DNA of 64,000 nt from Adineta steineri (lineage: Eukaryota > Rotifera > Eurotatoria > Adinetida > Adinetidae): the NCBI GenBank assembly GCA_905250115.1, contig CAJNOI010000074.1:1-64000 (forward strand), written 5' to 3'. The translations under genes were made by a program, and so were the position numbers. Shown piece by piece: positions 11,029-22,899 of the stretch (position 1 is the first letter of the stretch; every line of letters starts with the position of its first letter). The notes beneath the pieces were generated by a model. The model saw only the letters and a program-made list of their open reading frames with translations, was not told the origin of the DNA and did no database searches.

Positions 11029-13798
11029 ATGGACCTTCGAGTGTATGTTGATGGTGTTGCGCGCATCATCTGTGATTTGACTCGAACAACTACTGTACAT
11101 GATATCATTATTGCACTAGCTCAATATAAAGGTAAAGCAGGCAGATATTCATTAATCCAACGTGCACCAGATGGTACACAAAGAACATTGTCACCTAATG
11201 AATTAACTTGTGAACTTATTCATCATCCCGATTGGGCTTATATTTTACGACAAAATCCATCAAATAAAAATCAATCAAATGGTGAAAAACGTTCGAAAAG
11301 TTTAGATGAACGAAAACCATCAATACAACAAGAACAAGAACAACAACAACAACAACAGCAGCAGACATTTTTTGACAGTATGTGAATAGATTTTATTACT
11401 CTATAAAATATAGACGATGTATATACACGACCTTCGCTGATAATACGTCTCACTGAGAATCATATTTTTATGACATGTCAGGCAAATATAATTGTATATG
11501 TATTTTCATTTATTTCTTAAAGTAAAAATCGATTAATTTTTTCGGACAAAAAAAAATAATATTTTAAATATCTCCATTTACTATGATCGATTTAATATTC
11601 TATTTTTTCTTTCTCTATCATGTGAAAGCTCAAGGTAGTTCTATTATTTTAAAACTACCCGAGATCGTTTTTCGATAAATAGGCGGTATTATGAACATGT
11701 AAGTACATATGTATACATATGTAGATCACTTAGCATCGAACAACATACATAGACACTATGTATTTATCGTTTGAATAACACGTTCTAGACAAAAGAAGAA
11801 TGAAGTTAATATCAAGCACCTAAGGTCTAATCGGCTTGGCGCTTGCGTGTCCATTATAAAGATTAGTTTAGTTTACAAAATCTATTGTCGTTTACTTGCT
11901 ACTCTTAAAACAAAAAAAACAACTATGATGTAATTTTTCATGACATATATCAAATTCTCGTAGAAAAAAAATCTTCAATTATATATTTAATCGGATACAA
12001 TTAAAACTTCTCGTTTTTTTCTTTTTGATCAACCTCAAAAAAAAAGAGTCACTAACTATAGACGACAACAATGTATACCTTGACACATCGATCGTACATA
12101 TATCTATATCTATATCTATATATAGTCACTATATACAATGTAAAGTTTAAAACAAGCAAAAGATAAGGATGAGAGAGAAGGTTAATGACCTAGGATGATG
12201 AAAGTAAACAGTGATATAAAATGAACAAAGATCAAATATACCTTGCACTTTAAGAGAAGATATTTTCTTTTTATGTTAGTGCTTTCACCTGTTACCTCAT
12301 CGCCATCATCATCATCGAATTACTTTCGAACAGTACAAAATAATGCGTTTGCTACATTATCATCGAATAATAAGAAACGTTCAAATATTCATCAATTATT
12401 TCCATCAATCAATACAAATAATAGCAATAATAATATTAATCTAATTGATTTATCACCATCTCTTCCTACACGTCAACGTTTATCACGTACACCTATCCAA
12501 GAAAATCGTCATCAATCTATTCAATATTCACGACCGAAATCTGCTATACCACCATCAACATTAAGTGAAAATAGTGCATTTCATATTGTTCATAATCCAA
12601 ACAGTAACCATACAGGTATTCAACATCAACAACAACAACAATATATTGCATTATTACAAATACTTAAAGCACAAGAAATTCAAGTTGAACAACAACAACA
12701 AGAACTAAATGAAAAACAAAAAGGTTTTAAGAAAAAAATTAATTCTCTCTTTTTTTTAAATATGTGTTTTTTGTTCAAATAGAAATTGAATATCGCGAAG
12801 CTATTCTTCGTCAAGCCCAAATCTATCATGAAAGTATTCAACATGAATTACAGATACTTGAAGAACATGATCGACGTCTTTTTTCTGAATGTCAAATAAT
12901 TGCTCAAGATTATTCATCGGATAAATTAGAGTTCGAATTAGAATATCATGAGAAATTACATTCAAATTATGAACATTTACAACAACAATTAACACGTTGT
13001 TCAACAACTTTAGAACAAAAAAGACAAATACAAGATCAACTTCAATTTAATATTTCACAAATACATGAAGAAATACAACAAATGGAAACAGTTATCACTA
13101 ACGATAAGAAGGTATTTATTTTGTAATTGAATTCAGAATCAAGAGTGTCACTAGGGGCACGGCGACCTCTCGCCTTAGAGAAAAAAATACCTGGGGGGGG
13201 GGGGGGGGGGTAAAACGATCCGCAGGGTGAAGAGACCTACTGATGGCGTGCATACTACTTGTTTAAATTGAAAAAAACTTCCATTTTTTAATATTCCTAG
13301 GAAATTCTTCAATATCAATATGATCTTGAACGTTCAAATTCTTCTTTTAAACAACAAGAAGATTTATTATATATATTAAACCAACGTAATGATGATATTG
13401 AACGTATTATTCAACAAGATCAAAAACAAATTATTGAATTTGAAGATGTATTAATCGAATTTGATGATCTATTAAGCAAAAATAGTAGGTTAAATGTTTT
13501 TTTAGAACAAAATAATATTTCATATATAAATTTTTAGCTATTAATTTAAGCAATACTTAGACGAGGTTAGCTTATACTACACATTGTGTGCATGCCTATA
13601 TGTATATATATATATCACTTTATAATAATATTAATTAAAACAAATTTCAGATGCTTGTTTTATTTCTATTTAATAGATTTTGCTAATACATCATATCATT
13701 TTCATGAAACATCATCAACTGGTATACTTATGCCAGTTCATCTTCAACTTATGAATAGTACTTTATTAAAAATATGCCCAAGTGGTATATGGGTTTAA
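11029..13798 (+). CDS. RASSF7/8/9/10-type Ras-association protein
   Basis: Exons 11029..11377, 12280..12723, 12783..13111, 13301..13484, 13677..13798; 475 aa, all phases agree. The N-terminus (MDLRVYVDGVARIICDLTR, then IALAQYKGKAGRYSLIQR) is the ubiquitin-like Ras-association domain typical of N-terminal RASSF proteins 7-10. A Gln run closes exon 1 and a low-complexity Ser/Asn/Gln section follows. From residue ~225 a long coiled coil (LQILKAQEIQVEQQQQEL, later EILQYQYDLERSN) matches the RASSF7-10 coiled coil. Relatives act in mitosis, cell polarity and stress signalling through Ras-like GTPases. Intron 1 is long (902 bp) and starts within the poly-Gln exon; intron 3 carries an odd G-run insertion. 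AATAAA signals lie at 13839 and 13843. Confidence 0.85.
12098..12124. repeat. TATATC microsatellite in RASSF intron 1
   Basis: About four copies of a 6-bp TATATC-type unit lie in the long first intron of the RASSF gene. Confidence 0.7.
13193..13210 (+). repeat. G18 homopolymer within a GC-rich intronic insert
   Basis: Eighteen consecutive G residues occur in intron 3 of the RASSF gene inside a roughly 110-bp GC-rich block (about 13141-13252) that contrasts with its AT-rich surroundings. The length is likely unreliable in the assembly. Confidence 0.85.
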
Positions 13799-13870
13799 AA
13801 AGAAAAATATTCCATTTATTTTTATATTTATATATTCAAATAAATAAACAGTGTTTTTTTTCTTTCTTTC

Positions 13871-14804
13871 TTAATATGTAATTTGATCATAAATCCAATC
13901 GAGATAAGTAGATACACGTGTATAAACTCTTGGCAAATGTTTTTGCGCACAACCTGTTCTAGCAATGATCATTAAATAACATTAGTGGTGATCCACTATT
14001 AGCTTGACAGTGGCGGATTTAGGGGGCGGGGGCGCGATGGGGGTGACCGCCCCCCCCCCTTCCGAATTTGTTTTGATTTTTCACAGCAAAACTGAACGAA
14101 AAAATAGGTTCACACTACTTCGATTGAACTCAAAAAATAGCTTTTAGCTAAAATCGCCCCCCCCCCTTCCAAAATCCTATATCCGCCACTGCAGCTTGAC
14201 ATGTATCAGATAACCAGCACAAAATTGTTGATTAGGAAAATCAATTTCTTGTTCGAAACGTAGATTTGTATGATTCTCATTTTCTATTATTGATAAGAGT
14301 GGGACAAATGTTTGATGGTAATATTGAATTTGAATTTATGAATGGATCTATTGTATAACCCCAAGGTTTTATTCACTGGTTAATATATATATATATATGT
14401 AAAATGAGGAAGATATAACATTTGAATAATTGAACGATCTAATCGTATTAATACTATGTCATTTTTATAAGTATTAGGATTACAATCTTTATGTAAAATA
14501 ACTTTTTGAATAGAGAAAAGATTTTCATATGAAATATCATTTGAATTAGTTATACAAATACGAATTTCAATATTTGATATACCGATTGAATAAAGACAAT
14601 GTGCAGCTGTAAGAACATATTCAGAAGTAGTAAATGTACCTACACATATATGTTTACGTTTATAACCATAGCTAATCATCCTGCTCGATTAGCTGATTGT
14701 GCATTAATTATTTTTATATCCGATTGTATTGAACACCCACATGAAACAACTGATGTTGATCGTATATAACTAATTTCATTATAGATCTCAAGTAATTTGC
14801 GCAT
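13871..14804 (-). pseudogene. Decayed trypsin-like serine protease interrupted by a MITE
   Basis: Read on the minus strand, S1-family blocks occur in order but in changing frames: an N-terminal piece ending IKIINAQSANRAG (possible ATG at 14804), VGTFTTSEYVLTAAHCLY with catalytic His, YKNDIVLIRLDRS with catalytic Asp, TFVPLLS...QQFCAGY, CQANSGSPL around the catalytic Ser (normally GDSGGP), and LPRVYTRVSTYLDWI before a stop at 13871. At least three frame changes separate these blocks and no GT/AG intron repairs them. A 184-bp hAT-like element sits within the CQANSG block. The DSGGP-type motif is itself degenerate. The longest intact piece is 14380-14679. Almost certainly non-functional as read. 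Confidence 0.8.
14008..14191. mobile_element. hAT-like MITE with 8-bp target duplication (copy 1)
   Basis: The element starts CAGTGGCGGATTTAG and ends ATATCCGCCACTG, an imperfect terminal inverted repeat. It is flanked by TAGCTTGA (14000-14007) and CAGCTTGA (14192-14199), a 7/8-matching 8-bp target duplication as made by hAT transposases. The inside carries C-runs and no open frame. It interrupts the serine-protease pseudogene at its active-site serine region. Copy 2 (23166-23325) shares internal sequence such as GAAAATAGGTTCACAC in near-identical form. Confidence 0.88.
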
Positions 14805-14901
14805 TGTTTGTATTAAACACTGATGAAATGATATTATCTATCAATATTTATGAATATCGATATGTTATTTTAATCGAGCAATACAAAAACGAAACAATTG
14901 C

Positions 14902-15469
14902 TTATAAAAGTCTTTTTATTTCTATATCACGATTAGTAACAACTCTTTTATGAACAATTTTTTCATCATCTGCTAAATTATTCCATTGTATTTCAAGTTC
15001 TTTACGTATACTTAAATGATGTGTTAAAGATGATTTATCATCGAATATTTCATCTCGATCAATTCTTGTATAAGCTATTTGATGAAATATATCATTATCA
15101 ATCGCTTCATTTTCATATTTATTTTGATCTTCTAATGGTAATTTATTCCATCGTTTAAGTAATTCCATTTCAATTTGAGTATTTGTTTTATATTTATCTA
15201 TCTAGATGAAAATTATTTTAAAATATGCTTGTCAATAATGATATTCTTACTTGTATATGTTTTATTGCATGTCTATTAAAAGCAGCAAGTGTTATTAAAG
15301 CAAGATAATCTTTATATGAACATTTTTGTTCTCGTTCTTCATAAGCTTGCTTAGTTAATTTAACAGTATATTGAAGATTAGTTGATGAAGAAATACTTTT
15401 TCTACTTAAATTTGATTTAGAATTTTTTTGTATTTTCGTTCGATTTTTCGATGAATTTTTTAAAGTCAT
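14902..15469 (-). CDS. Putative HMG-box-like protein
   Basis: Exon 1 15251..15469 and exon 2 14902..15201 on the minus strand; the 49-bp intron joins in phase 0; 172 aa. A basic Ser/Lys-rich start (MTLKNSSKNRTKIQKNSK) is followed by helices with the HMG-box pattern: an F-containing first helix (LITLAAFNRHA), then LLKRWNKLPLEDQNKYENEA, like the HMG helix 2-3 'W..L...EK..Y...A' signature. A second partial repeat (ELEIQWNNLADDEKIVHKR) follows. HMG boxes bind DNA in chromatin; the assignment rests on pattern only. It lies head-on to no close partner; its start faces the PBZ gene. Confidence 0.65.
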
Positions 15470-16310
15470 TTCAAAATAAATAATAATTATAAAAGGCGCA
15501 TAGTTATAGTTAGAATCTAAATAAACCGTTTCCTTTGAATGATAGAATTACAAAAGTGATGCGTACTAAACTATCAAATGACATTTCATCATGTTCTATC
15601 AATCACCCACTATTGAATAAGATCTGATAGAATTCGTTTGCTTGAGTTCACCGAAATCTATGGCACGTAGAGAATAGTGAGTACGAGTCGTTTTAGTCAC
15701 ATTTTCTAACTTTTTTGTTGACAGAACAAGATCAGTCATACTATAATATATTATTACATATAACACTGTCCTATACTAGTACTAACATAGTCGACTATCC
15801 CCAGCGAAATCCCTGGGGAGTTTCTTGTTGCTGACGAACCCATTGGTATTGAGCACTTATTTTTATTTATATCGATTGCTTTGGTTAATACGAATGATGA
15901 TTATCAATAGATACAAACATAATTCAAAATAGAAAGTTTGAAATCATTATATTTTCAAAATTTTATTCGAGATATTCTTCTGCAATCAAAAGAAAGCAAC
16001 ATATTCGTTTCTTATCTCGTTTATGCTTGTGAAGTAATAGCTACTCTTGTTGATAATATTTTCTTTTCAGATAAAAATAACCACTTGACATTAAAATAGA
16101 AAAAAACATCTAACAATATTATGTTGTATTTTTAATTCTTTTATTACTATGAATTTAACTTTGAAATAACGTGTCTTGTTTTTTATTCTTCTTCCTTTTC
16201 TACTACCGTTCTATTTTCATCTGACAATGAAAAAAGGTAGTATTCTTTCATTTTAGTTGGTTTTTTTCCTTTTAAATAAATTTCATCATACACTCTAATC
16301 ATTTGCAACA
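15470..16310. other. Intergenic region between divergent genes
   Basis: Shared upstream region of the HMG-like gene (-) and the PBZ gene (+). A small inverted pair CCCCAG / CTGGGG lies near 15799-15819. No further gene is seen. Confidence 0.5.
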
Positions 16311-17832
16311 ATGCAACAAAGCCGGTAAATTAATACAACGAAGAATTGATGCGATAAATTCTTTTTAGAGTTTCTAGAAATACTTCGACAAGTCATAAAA
16401 ACTTCTTACCTTGTAAAGATGGTTATGATTGTCAATTACAATATGATAATGCAACTGAACATAATGCATCCTATTCTCATCCTTGTCGTTGGTCGGAATT
16501 ATGTCGTGATATGAATAGAGATAGTGAACATGCACGTCATTTCACACATGCTCCACACCAAGCTATTCTATGTAAATATGGTAATGAGAATTGTACTAAA
16601 TTAACAAATCCTGAACATCGTAGTCTTTATCGACATGAAGGTCTACCAGACTATCTGTTACCGTGCAGACATCAAGATCAATGTAGAGATCGATCAGTAG
16701 AACATTTAAAAAAATATAAACATCCTTCAAATTTCTATGAAAATACTTCAAGTAAATATATAAGACTACTAATAAAAATTCATTTATTTTATTCTATTCA
16801 GATTTGAAATCGAATACAACAAGTAATAATAATAATAATCAATTTGAATTTAATCAACAAGCTTGTAGATACGGTAGTACATGTCGTAATCAATCGGATT
16901 CAAATCATTGTAAACGCTTTAGTCATCTAAATACAACCGCTTCATCTCAATCATTGAATTTAAAATCTACGTCTAGTTTTCATGCATGTAATACTAGTAA
17001 TGATATGGAAAATGCTTATCGTATTGGAGCAACTTTAGCTCTTGAAGCACTGAGTCAATCTGATCAACAAGCAATAAAAAATATGTCTGCAGATTCAGTT
17101 ATTGTTGTACCAGGTACATATGATCATATCGATCGTGTCCTTAATAGTTTAAATATAAAATTTACAACTGTTAATCAGAATGAAATATTAACTTATCCAT
17201 TTCGTAATGATCAAACAGTTTATATAAATTGTTCCACAGATTTTCCAACTGATGCAGCTAGACGAATACGACAACATGTTGAAAATGGTCTTCATATAAT
17301 TACAACTGATTGGGCATTAAGAAACGTTCTTGGAGTTGCATTTTCCGATTTCGTTCGACATAATGGAAAATCGACAGGTGATGAAGTTGTTGGTATACAA
17401 GTTGCTGAACCTAATCATCCATTAGTTAATGGTTTTCTATCGGCATCTAAACATGCTCAACCACAGTGGTGGTTAGAAAGTAGTTCTCATCCAATTGAAA
17501 TTGTTAATAGAGACAAAGTACGTGTATTAATTCGATCAGAAATCTTAGGACAAAAATATCAATCTGATGCTGTTCTTGTTACATTCGATTGTGGAAAAGG
17601 CAATGTTATTCATATGATATCACATTTCTATTTACAACGTTCGGAAACTCGTGATGCTCGTCATCAAATGTCAGCTAAACAATATGCATTAGATATAAAA
17701 GCATCATCGGCTGCTACAGATTTTGTTGTAAATCAAGGTCAAAATTTAAATTATGCACAAATTCAATCATCATCAACATCAGCACAATTTATTTATAATC
17801 AAATATCTAAACGTTTAAATTCAAAGAAATAA
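16311..17832 (+). CDS. Five PBZ zinc fingers fused to an amidotransferase-like domain
   Basis: Exons 16311..16324, 16369..16751, 16802..17832; 475 aa. The 14-bp first exon (ATG plus an AAAGCCG tail) is inferred from phase; the rest is solid. Five C2H2 fingers with PBZ spacing: C20-C26-H36-H42, C44-C50-H59-H65, C73-C80-H88-H94, C104-C110-H117-H123, C154-C160-H168-H174; fingers 3 and 5 show the C-x-Y-G core. PBZ fingers bind poly(ADP-ribose) in DNA-damage proteins such as APLF. From residue ~185 the chain resembles a class I glutamine amidotransferase-like/ThuA-like fold (VIVVPGTYDHID, HIITTDWALRN, NHPLVNGFLS, GNVIHMISHFY); no obvious catalytic Cys is seen. A nuclear role in ADP-ribose signalling is inferred. 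Its last 12 coding bases overlap the convergent receptor gene. Confidence 0.82.
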
Positions 17833-20800
17833 TTCTTTAATTTTTGTAATTTGTGAACTTTGACTGGATAAATCATTTTCAGAAAAAACAGAATTTTCTA
17901 TTTCAGTTGTCATAGATTGCGTTTGATTATCAATATGATCGATTGTTTGTTGACCAGATTTGAAAAGTTTCTTACGACCATATATTAAACCAATAATGAA
18001 AATAATACTAACAGTCGATAGAATACTAATAATCAACCAAATTGTTAAACTATTTTTATCATTTTTTATTTGACTTTCTACGGAATCTTTATCGATGATT
18101 ATTTCACAAAAATCGCCTTGTGTCAATGGATTACAAGTACATGCATTATTTATACATGATCCTTCATTTTGACATGGTTTATCGGTATCTAAACAACCTT
18201 GTTCTTAAATATATATAGAACTGTATTTATATAGATCGGAAATATAATAGAAATATCTACCACAAAACATTCCTTGAAAACCAGTTTTTAAACAATTACA
18301 AGTAAAATTATTTCGGCCATTTAGTTTACATTGACCATTATTATGACCTAAATTAATTTTAATATAATATTCATTAATATTTCGAATATCTTACAACGTT
18401 CAGCTGGACATGGATCTATGAAAAATTAAATTCTTTTTACAATGTAGTTAAATTATAAAAATCATTTCTTTACATTCACTGGAATCACATAAGTCGCCAG
18501 TCCAACCCGAATCTTCACAATCACAAATAAAACTAAAAAATTATCGATTGAGATTACATGAAAAGAACTTTAATTCAATACAGAGATTCTTTTCCAATCG
18601 TTTTTATTCGAGATTCAGAGGATCATAGTAGAAGACCGAGATCTACTGTACTAGAGAAGTCTTCTCTATTGAATTGCAATGCTTTAGATCAGAAAAAAGT
18701 TAAATGTCATGTTATGCATTAACATCGAGAATTGTCAAGATTATTTAGTCATGCAGTAAATATTTCAAGTTCCTAGCATGTATATTTATTTTCCTCGATC
18801 GATTTTGTAACAATTCATATGATTTTTATGGTTACCTCAAATAACGTTGAAAATATAAAGAATGAATGTGGGTTAATAGACGATCGACTCACACTTACAC
18901 TCTACTAAAATGTATTAATGGGATGATAGTGCCATCTTCACTAGGATTATATAGCGCTCTTCTATTCATGTAAGACTCCGCTAATTTCGGGAAAGAGACA
19001 TAACGCACCAACTTTTTTTTACGATTTCCCTGAGAAGATGTTCGTCGCGACTTCTCGACATATAAAACATACAAAATCTTCGGAATGACAGAGGTTTAAA
19101 ACAAGCGGGGTGTTAGAGACGGTGTGGGTGTGAGTGTATATGTCATTCTTCTCTCATAGTACACATCCACAGCCATACCGTCACTCGATTTCTTGAAAAT
19201 ATTTTACATACTGGTCAGCATTTTGCTCCGATTTACCTGTATTTTTTTAAGCTATGGTCCCCCTGATCATCATGTTTTAACGACTCCCGGCGAAAATGGT
19301 AAAAAAAAGTCGAATCCGAACACCTAGTACGTTTTGTCTTTGTCCCCTAATTTCAAGTATTGAAAATATGTTTTCAAAAACCTTTCGTTAGTATTACTGT
19401 CTAATTTCTCAGCGTAAACATGGACCATGCTATTTACATTGTATGAGTACTTTCACCATACTATAAATAATTATGTGTATATATATTCCAATTCAAAGCT
19501 TACTTAGTTGTATTATCCTAATATAAAAATAAATAGTTACAATATATTGAATTATAATTTAATTTTATCAACGTACCATCTGTGAACATTTTGTATTATG
19601 TTGACAAGGATTTGATAGACATGGATCTAAAATAAACTTCTGTATTATTTAAAAATCTTTTTTTCTATCTGATTTACCTATAGCTGTTTCACAAAGTAAT
19701 CCCGTCCACAAAGAATTGCACACACAATCCCCTGATTTCGTACAATTACCACCATTTTGACCTAAAGTAATTAATATATCGTATGTAAATATCAATTTCA
19801 TTCACTTACAATATGATGATAGATTACCACAATTTTCCGTACAATAAGCACCACCATATGGTGTTTCCGTACAATCACAAGCGATGATATCTTTTTCAGT
19901 TACTGCAGTACATATACCATCATTTTGACAGACATCTTTATTTTCGTTACATTTTGTTTGAAAAGTAGCTGATGCTTAAAAACAACAAAAATCAATAGTA
20001 GTTCAATTGATTTCATCGAAATCATTTACTTCGTTGACAAGCAGGTGATAATAGTTCACCTGGTTGTTCATCATCCAAGCAAAGAACAGGTTGTTGGTTA
20101 TAAAATAAACTTTTCCATCTGTATTTTAGAAAAGTTTTATTTTCTCCGAATTTTATTCATTGATCATTACCGAGCAAGAGCAACACGAGTTTGATGTAGT
20201 CCATTTTCATCCCATGTTGGTTGTTGTTTATATGTCAATGGCTAATAAAAGACAATGAAAATTATTTACATCAGATAGAATACAATTTACCACTCCATTA
20301 ACACCCGGTCTACACCACATTGAACTATTTTGATTAAATTGAAATCCGTTATTATCAATCCATGAAAATTGACCAACTTAGATTCATGGATTTCATGTTT
20401 TTTTCTAAAGCGTATAATGATTATTGACTTACATTTAACAAATGGTTCATTCATTGCACCTATCCTATAAATATTTTATATTTAATTCAATAAAAAAAGA
20501 AGAATAGACTACCAATATCGACGATAATATGAATCTCCTACATGAGAAAAAATATATTCTAAAGTCATTGCTGTTCCATGTTTCTATAAATTTATGAATT
20601 TAATTTTTTAAAATGAATTTAATAATTGTATTTACTCGCAACCAATCTAAATCATCTGGACTATTAAAAGTAATTAACTAGAATAACATCAATTTTATAT
20701 AAGGAAAAGTGAAACAAATAATTTATTTCTTTACATCAGCTTTGAAAACTGTTTGACATCGATGTCTCGCATCTGACCAAGACGTTGTGCGATCTTCGAA

Positions 20801-21232
20801 ATAATAACAACGTGCTTCTAAAATATAAAAAATATAAATATCATCAAAAAAGTAGATACAATCAAAACCTCTTTGAAACCATCTAATCGGACAATAAACA
20901 CAACGATGACCTGTACTATCCCAAAAGACATTGCCTTGAGTTGTACTATATGGTTGTCTACAAGTACATGTTTTTTTTTCATCACATATTACACGTCCTT
21001 CACGCCAATTAGCACAATCATGCGTAAAAGTACAATTACCATCATATGGAACATCTTGTGCATCTATATCAAATGTATAGAATAAGATTTGTAGACATTA
21101 AGAAAAAAAAAACTTACTCAAATAAGTATATTTAAATGATATAATGGTTATAATAAGAATGACTAGCATAAATGAATTACAAATTGAAAAGTTATTTAAG
21201 ATTTGAATGCATAGCAACAAGAGATATTTCAT
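17821..21232 (-). CDS. Type I membrane receptor with C-type lectin and EGF domains
   Basis: Seventeen exons, minus strand, high to low: 21118..21232, 20869..21063, 20735..20817, 20636..20677, 20513..20583, 20433..20464, 20291..20376, 20171..20241, 20030..20118, 19810..19974, 19678..19761, 19577..19626, 19504..19517, 18474..18532, 18395..18415, 18261..18347, 17821..18203; 548 aa, every phase agrees. A signal/anchor segment (LVILIITIISF) is followed by a Cys-rich stretch, a C-type lectin-like domain (ARCYYFEDRTTSWSDARHRC, YWIGAMNE, CLDDE, ACQR), then about five EGF-like modules (e.g. NPCQHN...CDC, CHNNGQC), one membrane span near residues 473-497 and a ~50-residue Ser/Thr/Glu-rich tail. Such proteins act in adhesion or recognition. 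Exon 13 is 14 nt. The donor of the 18474 exon is ambiguous (18474 or 18480). Confidence 0.85.
19504..19517 (-). other. 14-nt microexon of the lectin/EGF receptor
   Basis: GATAATACAACTAA, read on the minus strand, sits between an AG acceptor (CT at 19518-19519) and a GTAAGC donor. It is the only way found to join exons 12 and 14 in frame, and gives CSQM-DNTTN-FICDC, a normal EGF spacing. Confidence 0.75.
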
Positions 21233-21553
21233 GTTCTAATTTATACTAGAAATTATCATAATATACATAGAATTTTTCAAAAATAAGATCTACAGCGATT
21301 AGAGTTATATTTTTTTCCAACGAGATGAATTATGAACATACTATCAAAAGTAACTATCTATTATTAATATTCGTTTGGCCATAGCTGACGATTTCTGAGA
21401 CAAAGTAACGTGCATTTTAATATTGAACAAGCTTCAAGTTATAGGTTATATGATTCAAATCAAATCTTTTTACTTTTATTCTTAATTATCGCATTATTAT
21501 CTTGAAAATATATATTTTATTGTAAAAAAAAAGTACAAAAAAAACATAAATAT
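21233..21553. other. Spacer between receptor and dehydrogenase genes
   Basis: AT-rich 321-bp spacer between the start of the lectin/EGF receptor gene and the stop of the next minus-strand gene. No feature recognised. Confidence 0.5.
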
Positions 21554-22899
21554 TTAAAGTCCAACTGCTTCTGCACTTAATTTCCATAATTGATTAGCTA
21601 ATGTATCATCAGTACATAAAGAACTTGGTTTGACAGCAGTACAATTACTACAATGAATATATAGATTTTTTTTGTAAACATATAAATATACATACTCGAA
21701 ATAGAGATCTTGTGAATGTTCAAGTGTCGGTTCAACTGCACAATATATTGTTGTTCGTGCACCTGTTTTTGGTGTTTTAGCAAAGGGAACTTTAAGTATA
21801 CGTAGTATTGGATAGATGAGTAGAGCAGCAGAAAATCCAAGAGCTTCTCGTAATACGGAATGAATTGATGTCCATACCCAACCAGGATTTAATGTAAATG
21901 TATTAATACCTTCTGCTAAAATAAATAAAAAAACGATGAGACAACAGAGATAAATTATTAGTACATACTAGCAAGTAAATCATGTTTTAATTTGTAGGAT
22001 GATAATATTTGAAATGCTTTCGATGCTGGATATGGACCCCAAAAACGAAAAGTTTTAAATTGTGTAAATGCATCGGACCAATCAATAGATCGCATAGCTA
22101 TTTTTAAATGCAAAAAAAACAAATAATTTATATATTTAAATTATCTCGTATACAAACATCTATGTGCACCGGATGAAACATTAACAATTCGACTTGGTCG
22201 ACATTTTTTTAATTTATCTAATAATAGATTTGTTAATAAAAAATGACCCAGATAATTAGCTTGAATAATAGAATTAAATCCATCTTTTGTGACTATATCT
22301 GGTGACCATGCAAGACCAGCATTACAAATCAATACATCAAGTCGTTCTTCTTCAGTATTATATAATTTAGCAAAATTACGAACAGATTCAAGTGAACATA
22401 AATCACATTGCATAAGTCGAAGATTTTCTTTGTTAAATTCAATTTCTGAACATAATTGTCGAACTGCTTCACGACCTTTATCCATATTACGACAAACAAT
22501 AATTACTCGAGCCTCTAAAAATAACTCAAATTTAGAATAAAAACAAAAAAATCAAACCTCGTTGAAGAAGATCTTTAGCGGTTTCATAACCAATACCACT
22601 ATTACCACCAGTAACAATAACAGTTTTACCTTGCATTGATTGTGTACTAGCATTAAACTTACAATTCACAAATAATTTATTATATAACCATGCTGCCATC
22701 ACTGAAAATATATTCGTAAATAGGAATATAATATATATAGAGAGAAAAAGCCTGTCATACTTGTTCCAGTAAGAACAAAGATAGTAATACGATACTCATC
22801 GAAGAATTGATGAGTTATTGAAAATAAATTATCAATCGTTGATAAAGATGCTGTCGATGATGCAGTTATCGTTGCTACTGTTGTTGCTGCTTCAGTCAT
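21554..22899 (-). CDS. Short-chain dehydrogenase, retinol dehydrogenase/WWOX-like (copy A)
   Basis: Six exons, high to low: 22761..22899, 22558..22701, 22158..22514, 21969..22097, 21696..21915, 21554..21647; 360 aa. An N-terminal hydrophobic stretch around residues 35-50 could anchor it to membrane. The SDR core is intact: cofactor loop TGGNSGIG, CDL, ICNAGLAW, the active-site Ser in NVSSGAH, and the YxxxK pair in YPASK, followed by LNPGWVWTS. This is the NADP-type arrangement of retinol dehydrogenase 11-14-like enzymes, which reduce or oxidise retinoids, steroids or lipid aldehydes; the substrate cannot be told. Tandem duplicate of the gene at 23528-24822, with the same intron positions. Confidence 0.9.

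Noticed and set aside
10635-11108. 157-codon minus-strand frame upstream of the RASSF gene
   Set aside because: Produced by CT-rich and TA-rich repeats; overlaps the RASSF start antisense and ends in a Tyr/Ile repeat.
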